Below, one piece after another: positions 55,023 through 64,000 of a stretch of DNA of 64,000 nucleotides. Within the stretch, counting starts at the first letter, position 1; every line of letters begins with the position of its first letter. The notes below the pieces were generated by a model that saw only the letters and a program-made list of their open reading frames with translations, did no database searches and was not told the origin of the DNA. Position numbers and translations under genes: made by a program. Source of the DNA: Pseudomonas pergaminensis (GTDB lineage: Bacteria > Pseudomonadota > Gammaproteobacteria > Pseudomonadales > Pseudomonadaceae); the NCBI RefSeq assembly GCF_024112395.2, contig NZ_CP078013.2:4278001-4342000 (forward strand), written 5' to 3'.

Positions 55023-56181
55023 TCACAAACCCTCGCGCAAGCGTCTGATGCTCATGGGTGTCGGCGGCCTGACCCTGGCCGCCCTGTTGGTCGCCAACGG
55101 CCTGCACGCCCGCACATTGCACGAACAATCGGTCACCGCCTGGACCGAGACCGCCGCCGTCCCGCAAGTGATGGTGTTCCAACCGCAGCAGAATGCCGCG
55201 GGCGACACCCTGCGCTTGCCGGCGCACCTGGAAGCCTGGAGCAAGGCGCCGATCCACGCCCGCGTCAGCGGCTACCTCAAGGACTGGAAAGCCGACATCG
55301 GCACCCAGGTCAAGTCCGGGCAGATCCTCGCCGAGATCGACAGCCCCGACCTCGACCAACAACTGGCCCAAACCCATGCGCGGCTGGTGCAGGAACAGGC
55401 CAATGCACGCCTGGCCGCCACCACCGCCACCCGCTGGCAGAACCTGCTGGCCAGTCACTCGGTGTCGCGCCAGGAGGCCGATGAAAAAACCTCCAACGCC
55501 GCTGCCGCCAAAGCCAACGCCGAAGCCGCCGCTGCCGATTACGCCAGGCTTACGGCACTGGAAAGCTTCAAGACTATCCGCGCGCCATTCGCGGGCACCA
55601 TCACTGCACGCAACACCGACATCGGCCAGTTGATCAAGGCCGATACCGACAGCGACCCGGAGCTGTTCAACATCGCCGACACCCACCAATTGCGCCTGTA
55701 TGTGCCAGTGCCGCAGAACTATGCGGCGGTCATTCACCCAGGCCTCGAAGCCGAGCTGACCGTGCCCGAGCACCCCGGCGAGCATTTCAAGGCGCGCCTG
55801 ATCGGCGACTCCACCGCCATCGACCGCCGCTCCGGCACCCTGCTCGCGCAGTTCGTCGCCGACAACCCCAATGGCGAGTTGCTGCCCGGCGACTACGCCG
55901 AAGCCACCCTGCCGATTCCAGCGGACACCCATGGCGTGAGCATCCCGGCCAGCGCGCTGATCTTCCGCGCCCAAGGCACCCAGGTGGCGGTGCTGGATGC
56001 GCAGAATCATGTGCACCTGCAAGACATCCACATCGGCCTCGACCTGGGCGAACGCCTGGTCATCGACCAAGGCCTGAAACCCACCGACCGCGTGGTCGAC
56101 AACCCGCCCGACGCCCTGCGAGAAGGCGACCCGGTACAACTGGCCGACGCTTCTGGAGGTACGCATGCGCCCAAGGCTTAA
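55012..56181 (+). CDS. RND efflux periplasmic adaptor (MFP/HlyD family)
   Basis: 389 aa. An N-terminal hydrophobic segment (about 12-30) serves as signal/anchor. ARVSGYLKDWKADIGTQVKSGQILAEIDSPDL is the lipoyl half-motif, then an alpha-hairpin rich in Ala, Gln and Lys (about 125-200), then beta-barrel and membrane-proximal domains. The start at 55012 lies inside the permease 3' end with GGAG nine bases upstream. It joins the permease to the outer-membrane factor encoded next. Confidence 0.9.
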   Translation: MSSDHKPSRKRLMLMGVGGLTLAALLVANGLHARTLHEQSVTAWTETAAVPQVMVFQPQQNAAGDTLRLPAHLEAWSKAPIHARVSGYLKDWKADIGTQVKSGQILAEIDSPDLDQQLAQTHARLVQEQANARLAATTATRWQNLLASHSVSRQEADEKTSNAAAAKANAEAAAADYARLTALESFKTIRAPFAGTITARNTDIGQLIKADTDSDPELFNIADTHQLRLYVPVPQNYAAVIHPGLEAELTVPEHPGEHFKARLIGDSTAIDRRSGTLLAQFVADNPNGELLPGDYAEATLPIPADTHGVSIPASALIFRAQGTQVAVLDAQNHVHLQDIHIGLDLGERLVIDQGLKPTDRVVDNPPDALREGDPVQLADASGGTHAPKA

Positions 56182-57583
56182 GCCCCTCGCGGCGTTGATG
56201 CTGTTGGCGTTGCAGGGTTGCTCGATGGCGCCCACCTACACAGTGCCGTCACTTGACCTGCCCGCGAATTACCGCGAACAGACCAGCGATGGCCCGTGGC
56301 ACAGCGCGCAGCCCTCCGACTCATTGGCGCCCGATTGGTGGACCCTCTACCACGACCCGCGCCTGAACGACCTGCAACAGCAACTGCTCAAGGCCAACCC
56401 GGACCTGGCGGCGGCACTGGCACACTTCGATGCCTCCCAGGCGTATGCCAGCCAGCTGCATGCCGGGCTGTTCCCGCAGATCACCGCCAGCGCGCAGCCA
56501 TTGCGCCAGCGTCAATCAGACTCGCGGCCATTGCGGGGGACCACGCAGCCGTCGGTGTACAACAGCAATACGGCGGGGTTTTCGCTGAGTTATGACCTGG
56601 ACCTGTGGGGCAAAATCCGCAACCAGGTCGCGGCCGGCGACGCCCAGGCACAAGCGTCCGGCGATGACTTGGCCGTGGCGCGCCTGAGCCTGCAACATCA
56701 GTTGGCGACGCTGTATGTGCAACTCAATGGGCTGGATGCACAGGCGCGGATTCTCAACAGTTCGCTGGAGGATTTCCGCCAGGCACTGCAACTGACCCGC
56801 AGTCGGTATGAGGGCCAGATTGCTTCGGAGCTGGACCTCACCCGCGCGCAAAACCAACTCGCCGAAGCCAAGGCGCAACTGGATGAAGTCCGCGGGCAGC
56901 GCAATCTTACTGAACACGCCATGGGTGAGTTGGTGGGTGTGGCGGCCAGTGACTTCAGCGTGCCGCCGAGCCAGCAACTGATCGCACTGCCGGGCATCCC
57001 GTCGCAGTTGCCGAGCCATCTGCTGCAACGCCGGCCAGACATCGCGGCGGCGGAGCGTCGCGTGTTTGCCGCCAACGCCAATATCGGCGTGGCCAAGGCG
57101 GCGTGGTACCCGGATTTCAGCCTGACCGGCTTGATCGGCGGCCAGACCCAAGGGGTTGGTAACTTGTTGTCCGCTAGCAATCGCTATTGGGCGCTGGGGC
57201 CGTTGGTGAACTTGCCGATCTTTGATGGCGGGCGCTTGAGCGCCAATGAACGCCAGGCCAAGGCCGAGTTTGAAGAAGCCTCGGCGCACTACCGCAGCCA
57301 GGTGCTGAAGGCCGTGCGCGAGGTGGAAGACAACCTGGCACAACTGCGCGATTTGCAGCAGGAGGCGCAGGATGAGCAAGCGGCGGCGGATGCGGCGCAG
57401 CACACCCAAGCGCTGGCCATGAACAGCTACCAGGCCGGGGCCGTGAGCTACCTGGACGTGGTGACGGCGCAGACGGCAGCGTTGCAAGCGCAGCGGACCT
57501 TGCAGGCGGTGCAGACCCGGCAGTTACAGGCGAGCGTCGGGCTGGTGACCGCGTTGGGTGGCGGCTGGCAGCCCTCTTCCTGA
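56165..57583 (+). CDS. Outer-membrane efflux lipoprotein (NodT/OprM family)
   Basis: 472 aa. Lipobox LQGC (C19). The body has two OEP (TolC-type) repeats with long helices, e.g. LTRSRYEGQIASELDLTRAQNQLAEA and the mirrored NSYQAGAVSYLDVVTAQTAALQAQ near the end. ATG 56165 overlaps the adaptor stop by 17 bp. It completes the tripartite pump. Confidence 0.9.
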   Translation: MRPRLKPLAALMLLALQGCSMAPTYTVPSLDLPANYREQTSDGPWHSAQPSDSLAPDWWTLYHDPRLNDLQQQLLKANPDLAAALAHFDASQAYASQLHAGLFPQITASAQPLRQRQSDSRPLRGTTQPSVYNSNTAGFSLSYDLDLWGKIRNQVAAGDAQAQASGDDLAVARLSLQHQLATLYVQLNGLDAQARILNSSLEDFRQALQLTRSRYEGQIASELDLTRAQNQLAEAKAQLDEVRGQRNLTEHAMGELVGVAASDFSVPPSQQLIALPGIPSQLPSHLLQRRPDIAAAERRVFAANANIGVAKAAWYPDFSLTGLIGGQTQGVGNLLSASNRYWALGPLVNLPIFDGGRLSANERQAKAEFEEASAHYRSQVLKAVREVEDNLAQLRDLQQEAQDEQAAADAAQHTQALAMNSYQAGAVSYLDVVTAQTAALQAQRTLQAVQTRQLQASVGLVTALGGGWQPSS

Positions 57584-57598
57584 CACTGTCCTTCCTCC

Positions 57599-57624
57599 GT
57601 AGGAGCCGGCTTGCCGGCTCCTAC
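57599..57624. repeat. Perfect 26-bp REP palindrome
   Basis: Arms GTAGGAGCCGGC and GCCGGCTCCTAC around TT, the intact form of the single REP seen at 22975 and 31310. Between the efflux operon and a convergent gene. Confidence 0.8.
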
Positions 57625-57640
57625 GGTGGGCAGTGAAGGC

Positions 57641-58924
57641 TTAGGCGGCGAGCTTGCCGCTGGCGATTGCCGCCGATGCGGCCACCATGGCGCGCAGCAG
57701 CACCGCACACCCTGCCGCCAGGTCATCCGGCGCGGCATTCTCGATTTCGTTATGGCTGATGCCGCCTTCACACGGCACGAAGATCATCCCCGCCGGGCCC
57801 AGTTCGGCGACGAAGATTGCGTCGTGCCCTGCCCCGCTGACGATGTCCATGTTCGACAGGCCCAGGCCATTCGCCGCATTGCGCACCGCTTCCACGCAGC
57901 CTTTGTCGAAGTACAGCGGCGGGAAGTCCGCGGTGGGCTCCATCTCGAAACTCAGCCCATGTTTGGCGCAGGTGTCTTCAATGACCTGGCGCACTTGGGC
58001 AATCATCGAGTCCAGGCGCGCCGGTTCCAGGTGGCGGAAGTCCAGGGTCATGCGCACTTCGCCGGGAATGACATTGCGCGATCCCGGATAAGCCTGCAAG
58101 CAACCCACCGTCCCACACGCATGGGGTTGATGACCCAGCGCTGCCGCGTTGACCGCCGCCACCACTGCTGCCGCGCCCACCAGTGCATCCTTGCGCAGGT
58201 GCATCGGCGTTGGCCCCGCATGCGCTTCAACCCCACGCAGCTTCAGGTCAAACCACTTCTGCCCCAGTGCGCCGAGCACCACACCGATGGTTTTCTTCTC
58301 GTCCTCAAGAATCGGGCCTTGCTCGATATGTGCTTCGAAATACGCACCCACCTTATGCCCACTGACCGGCCGCGAGCCCGCATAGCCAATCGCATTCAAA
58401 GCATCGCCGACGCTGACGCCGTCCACATCGACCTTGGCCAGCGTGTCCGCCAGGGTGAATTTCTCGGCGAACACGCCGGAGCCCATCATGCACGGCGGGA
58501 AGCGCGAGCCTTCCTCGTTGGTCCACACCACCACCTCCAAGGGCGCCTCGGTTTCCACCTTGAGGTCATTGAGCGTACGCAGCACTTCCACACCCGCCAG
58601 CACGCCAAAGCAACCGTCAAACTTGCCACCGGTGGGCTGGGTGTCGATGTGGCTGCCGGTCATCACCGGTGGCAGGTTGGGATTGCGCCCGGGGCGACGA
58701 GCGAAGATGTTGCCGATGCCGTCGACGGTCACGGTGCAGCCAGCGGCCTCGCACCACTGCACGAACAGGTCGCGGGCCTTGCGGTCAAGGTCGGTAAGGG
58801 CCAGGCGACAGACGCCGCCCTTGGGGGTGGCGCCGAGTCTGGCCAGGTCCATCAAGGATTGCCACAAGCGGTCGCGGTTGATGTGCTGATGGGTCGATTG
58901 CAGAACGTCGAGGGCAGCGTTCAT
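57641..58924 (-). CDS. N-carbamoyl-beta-alanine amidohydrolase (M20 family), pyrimidine catabolism
   Basis: 427-aa Zn/Mn amidohydrolase of the allantoate amidohydrolase/L-carbamoylase group. Metal ligands: H in GSHIDTQP, D in GKFDGCFG, EE in TNEEGSRF, and the last H in GGISHNEIE; the dimerisation domain starts near HIEQGP. ATG 58924 has GAGGAG ten bases upstream. In this cluster it would hydrolyse N-carbamoyl-beta-alanine from dihydropyrimidinase, releasing beta-alanine. Functional call rests on context with the permease and dihydropyrimidinase. Confidence 0.85.
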   Translation of the reverse strand: MNAALDVLQSTHQHINRDRLWQSLMDLARLGATPKGGVCRLALTDLDRKARDLFVQWCEAAGCTVTVDGIGNIFARRPGRNPNLPPVMTGSHIDTQPTGGKFDGCFGVLAGVEVLRTLNDLKVETEAPLEVVVWTNEEGSRFPPCMMGSGVFAEKFTLADTLAKVDVDGVSVGDALNAIGYAGSRPVSGHKVGAYFEAHIEQGPILEDEKKTIGVVLGALGQKWFDLKLRGVEAHAGPTPMHLRKDALVGAAAVVAAVNAAALGHQPHACGTVGCLQAYPGSRNVIPGEVRMTLDFRHLEPARLDSMIAQVRQVIEDTCAKHGLSFEMEPTADFPPLYFDKGCVEAVRNAANGLGLSNMDIVSGAGHDAIFVAELGPAGMIFVPCEGGISHNEIENAAPDDLAAGCAVLLRAMVAASAAIASGKLAA

Positions 58925-58989
58925 GGGGGATCTCCTCAGGCTACATTTCTTATGGATTGACTCAATTCCATCAATGGAATGCGGTCATA

Positions 58990-59084
58990 CATGTGGGAGC
59001 GGGCTTGCTCGCGAAGAGGCCGTGTCAGTCGCTGCAAATGTCGCCTGAAAGACCGCATTCGCGATGCGAGCCCGCTCCCACATG
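58990..59084. repeat. REPIN with long inverted arms
   Basis: CATGTGGGAGCGGGCTTGCT followed by CGCGAA, and TTCGCGATGCGAGCCCGCTCCCACATG on the other side, around about 42 bp. The longest hairpin in the window, in the gap between the amidohydrolase and permease genes. Confidence 0.8.
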
Positions 59085-59104
59085 TGGATTGCATTTCAAA
59101 TGAT

Positions 59105-60592
59105 CTACAGTGGTGTTTTCACCGCGACCGGGCTGGCCCCGCGCTTGGCATTCAGGCCGTAATACAACAAGCCACCCAAGGCCGAACCGGTAAACCAGCC
59201 ATAGCTGTAGAACCAACTGAACGCATCGCTGCCCAGTGACAGCAAGGTCAGCACCACCGGCACGCCAAAGGCGATGAAGCCGCTCCAGTTCCACGCCGGG
59301 TAAACGTCATCGCGGTACAGGCCCGCCAGGTCGAGCTGCTGTTTGCGGGTGATGAAGTAGTCCACCACCATGATCCCGGCAATCGGCCCCAGCAGGCTTG
59401 AATAGCCGAGCAACCAATTGGAATAAACGGTCTCCAGGCTCACCTCGGAAACGATCAGCCCGAGTTTTTTCAGCAGCTCATGGGCCATCAACGCCAACCC
59501 CACCAGGCCGGTCAGGATCACGGCGGTGGTGCGGTTGATCAGCTTGGGGGCGATGTTCTGGAAGTCGTTGGTGGGCGAGACAATGTTCGCCGCGGTGTTG
59601 GTGGACAAGGTGGCGATGATGATCAGCGCCATGGCAATGGCGACCCACACCGGGCTCTGGATATGCCCGATCAGGGTCACCGGGTCGGACACGCTGACGC
59701 CCACCAGTTTCACCGAGGCGGCGGTCATGATCACGCCGAGGGCGGCGAACAGGAACATGGTCAGCGGCAGGCCGAATATCTGCCCGAGGATCTGGTCCTT
59801 CTGGCTTTTGGCGTAGCGGCTGAAGTCGGGAATATTCAATGACAAGGTGGCCCAGAAACCCACCATCGCCGTGAGGCCGGCCATGAAGTAACCGGTAAGG
59901 CTCGCGCCCTCGGGACGCTTGGGCGGGATCGCCATCAGTTCGCTGATCGACACGTTAGGCATCGCCCACACCAGCAGGCCAATCCCCACCGCCACCAGCA
60001 GCGGCGCCGACAGGGTTTCAAGGCGCTTGATCGATTCGGCACCGCGCAGCACCACCCACAAATTCAGGCACCAGAAAATCATGAAGCCAATCACTTCACC
60101 CGTGCCGCCGAGGGATTTCCAGCCCTCGAAAATCGAGCCCAGGAACAGGTGGATCGCCAACCCGCCGAACATCGTCTGGATACCAAACCACCCGCACGCC
60201 ACCAGTGCCCGAATCAGGCACGGCACGTTCGAACCGAGGATGCCAAACGACGAACGCAACAGCACCGGAAACGGTATGCCGTACTTCGTGCCAGGGAACG
60301 CATTGAGGGTCAGCGGGATCAGCACCACGATGTTGGCGAGCAAAATCGCCATCAGCGCTTCGCCCACCGACAGGCCGAAATACGCAGTGAGCACGCCGCC
60401 CAACGTGTAGGTGGGCACGCAGATCGACATGCCGACCCACAGCGCGGTGATGTGCCACTTGTTCCAGGTGCGTTCATGCACCTTGGTCGGTGCCATGTCG
60501 TGGTTGTAGCGAGGGCTGTCGAGGACGTCGGGGCCGGCGTCGAGTTCGTACAGGCCGTTGCGCTCAATGACTTGCGATCTGTTCTGTTGCAT
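59105..60592 (-). CDS. NCS1-family permease, probably for uracil/pyrimidines
   Basis: 495-aa, about 12 helices, nucleobase:cation symporter-1 family (cytosine/allantoin/uracil permeases). Family segments: WNKWHITALWVGMSICVPTYTLGG and FGIQTMFGG. ATG 60592 has GGAG five bases upstream. It precedes the amidohydrolase in the same direction with a REPIN between. Its place between pyrimidine catabolic genes suggests uracil or thymine uptake. Confidence 0.88.
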   Translation of the reverse strand: MQQNRSQVIERNGLYELDAGPDVLDSPRYNHDMAPTKVHERTWNKWHITALWVGMSICVPTYTLGGVLTAYFGLSVGEALMAILLANIVVLIPLTLNAFPGTKYGIPFPVLLRSSFGILGSNVPCLIRALVACGWFGIQTMFGGLAIHLFLGSIFEGWKSLGGTGEVIGFMIFWCLNLWVVLRGAESIKRLETLSAPLLVAVGIGLLVWAMPNVSISELMAIPPKRPEGASLTGYFMAGLTAMVGFWATLSLNIPDFSRYAKSQKDQILGQIFGLPLTMFLFAALGVIMTAASVKLVGVSVSDPVTLIGHIQSPVWVAIAMALIIIATLSTNTAANIVSPTNDFQNIAPKLINRTTAVILTGLVGLALMAHELLKKLGLIVSEVSLETVYSNWLLGYSSLLGPIAGIMVVDYFITRKQQLDLAGLYRDDVYPAWNWSGFIAFGVPVVLTLLSLGSDAFSWFYSYGWFTGSALGGLLYYGLNAKRGASPVAVKTPL

Positions 60593-62622
<2,030 letters not shown>

Positions 62623-62637
62623 AAGCGGCCTTCGGCC

Positions 62638-62713
62638 TATCGCGGGCAAGCTCGGCTCCCACATTTGAACGATGTGAACCCGATCCCATGTGGGAGCTGG
62701 CTTGCCTGCGATA
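62638..62713. repeat. REPIN between dihydropyrimidinase and preT
   Basis: TATCGCGGGCAAGCTCGGCT and CCCACAT on the left, ATGTGGGAGCTGGCTTGCCT and GCGATA on the right, about 23 bp apart. Same REP type as 50007 and 58990. Confidence 0.78.
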
Positions 62714-62784
62714 AAGCCAGCAACGGCAACACAAAAACCAATGCCCATCAGAGGCAGCACCTCAATAACCGTGAGGCCACCACC

Positions 62785-64000
62785 GTGATCCAGACCCTGA
62801 CCCACCTCCCCCATCCCGCTGAGGATGGCGCCACCCTCGCCAGCCACTTCACCGACCTGGCACCGCCCCTCAATGCGCGCCAGGCGCAACTGGAAGCGTC
62901 GCGCTGCCTGTATTGCTACGACGCACCGTGCGTGAACGCGTGCCCCAGCGAGATCGATATCCCCTCGTTTATCCGCAATATCCACACCGAAAACGTGCAA
63001 GGCGCGGCGCAGAAAATCCTCTCGGCCAATATCCTCGGCGGCAGTTGCGCGCGGGTCTGCCCCACGGAGATTTTGTGCCAGCAGGCCTGCGTGCGTAACA
63101 ACGCCGAAGAGTGCGCACCGGTGCTGATCGGCCTGCTGCAACGTTATGCGGTCGACAATGCCCACTTCACCGAACATCCCTTCCACCGCGCCGCGTCCAC
63201 CGGCAAGCGCATTGCGGTGGTCGGTGCCGGCCCCGCTGGCCTGGCCTGCGCCCACCGCAGTGCGTTGCACGGTCATGACGTGGTGATTTTCGAAGCCCGG
63301 GAGAAAGCCGGTGGCCTGAATGAATACGGGATCGCCAAGTACAAACTGGTGGACGACTTCGCACAGAAGGAGCTGGATTTCCTCCTGCAGATCGGCGGCA
63401 TCGAGATTCGCCACGGCCAGCGCCTGGGGGACAACCTCACCCTCAGCGAACTGCATCAGCAATTCGATGCGGTCTTCCTGGGGCTGGGCCTGGCCGCGAG
63501 CAAACAGCTGGGCCTGCCCTTTGAGGACGCCCCCGGCCTGCTCGCCGCCACCGATTACATCCGCGAGTTGCGCCAGGCCGATGACCTGACTCAACTGCCG
63601 CTGGCCGACCGCTGCATCGTGCTTGGCGCCGGCAATACCGCCATCGACATGGCCGTGCAAATGGCCCGCCTTGGCGCCCGCGACGTCAACCTCGTGTACC
63701 GCCGTGGCCTGGCGGACATGGGCGCTACCCACCATGAACAAGACATCGCCAAGGCCAACCAGGTGCGCCTGCTCACCTGGGCCCAGCCCGAAGCCGTGCT
63801 GCTGGATGACCTGGGCCACGTACGCGGCATGCGTTTTGTGCGCACGCGCATGGAGAACGGCCGCTTGCACCCCACCGGCGAAACCTTCGAGCTGGCCGCC
63901 GATGCGATTTTCAAAGCCATCGGCCAGGGTTTCGATAATGAGGCACTGCACGACCCGTTGGCGCAGCAACTGCACCGCGTCGGTGAGCGCATCTTTGTCG
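62785..64000 (+). CDS. preT: NAD-dependent dihydropyrimidine dehydrogenase subunit PreT (cut by window end)
   Basis: 405 codons are visible from GTG 62785 (GAGG eight bases upstream); the frame is open at the end. N-terminal [4Fe-4S] cysteines are in CLYCYDAPCVNACP and CARVCPTEILC with a further QQACV. Two Rossmann motifs, [12 protein letters not shown] (FAD) and VLGAGNTAIDMA (NAD), resemble glutamate synthase small subunits. PreT-PreA reduces uracil and thymine with NADH; preA should follow beyond the window. Start of the pyrimidine pathway whose later steps are encoded by neighbours here. Confidence 0.9.
   Translation, partial: MIQTLTHLPHPAEDGATLASHFTDLAPPLNARQAQLEASRCLYCYDAPCVNACPSEIDIPSFIRNIHTENVQGAAQKILSANILGGSCARVCPTEILCQQACVRNNAEECAPVLIGLLQRYAVDNAHFTEHPFHRAASTGKRIAVVGAGPAGLACAHRSALHGHDVVIFEAREKAGGLNEYGIAKYKLVDDFAQKELDFLLQIGGIEIRHGQRLGDNLTLSELHQQFDAVFLGLGLAASKQLGLPFEDAPGLLAATDYIRELRQADDLTQLPLADRCIVLGAGNTAIDMAVQMARLGARDVNLVYRRGLADMGATHHEQDIAKANQVRLLTWAQPEAVLLDDLGHVRGMRFVRTRMENGRLHPTGETFELAADAIFKAIGQGFDNEALHDPLAQQLHRVGERIFV

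Noticed and set aside
54982..56235. 417-codon minus-strand ORF opposite the efflux adaptor
   Set aside because: Gly/Val/Gln-rich shadow crossing two gene boundaries.

Overview
The window looks like a core-genome stretch of a Pseudomonas of the P. fluorescens group. Codon use is GC-rich. It carries the order tRNA-Arg/His/Leu/His, tig, clpP, clpX, lon, hupB, ppiD, together with a PrrF-type small RNA, liu, phn, pyd and csu clusters, and many REP/REPIN palindromes of the pseudomonad type. I see no insertion sequence, prophage, CRISPR array or integrase. The species assignment is inference from gene content, not a database match.

Layout. 1-2751: end of the leucine-degradation (liu) operon, liuC-liuD. 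2748-4057: a CI/PrtR-like repressor that has lost its protease dyad, a small DUF3077-type protein, and a PrrF sRNA behind a Fur box. 4331-5482: M14 carboxypeptidase. 5574-8600: a redox module of a cytochrome b561 and a catalase-like haem peroxidase, divergent from an ECF sigma factor and its anti-sigma factor; a matching ECF-type promoter faces each way. 8597-14920: a seven-gene Csu-type chaperone-usher pilus operon with four spore-coat-U subunits. 15109-17526: a ZapE-like ATPase followed by a leucine-rich-repeat protein kinase. 17616-18323: YebC-family protein. 18433-23859: 2-aminoethylphosphonate uptake and breakdown (OPA-type transporter, two LysR regulators, phnW, phnX). 23974-25496: a second cytochrome b561 and a D-cysteine desulfhydrase/ACC deaminase-like enzyme. 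25554-29961: fadH, divergent from a nitrilase-fold protein without catalytic Cys/Lys and an AraC regulator.

29970-34630 holds a 28-codon ORF, a free-standing protein resembling the C-terminal third of AceE, a MarR regulator and a complete AceE/MdeB-type E1. TTGCAAT palindromes precede both E1-related genes. 34632-38200: DUF2242 lipoprotein, a LysR/MFS pair and a GNAT enzyme. 38300-47716: the protein quality-control block, all on the minus strand, with a tRNA-like structured element between hupB and ppiD and a cluster of four tRNA genes upstream of tig. 47996-51605: folD, pbpG, a C39-fold lipoprotein lacking catalytic residues, a 53-aa membrane protein and a lipoprotein. 51801-57583: an RND-MFP-OMF tripartite efflux operon. 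57641-64000: reductive pyrimidine catabolism (N-carbamoyl-beta-alanine amidohydrolase, NCS1 permease, dihydropyrimidinase, and the PreT subunit cut by the window end).

The strongest items for follow-up are the mirrored ECF promoters (7245-7325), the AceE-fragment/MarR/E1 locus with its shared palindromes, the 76-nt tRNA-like element (40277-40352), and three members of enzyme folds whose catalytic residues are replaced (S24 repressor, nitrilase, C39).
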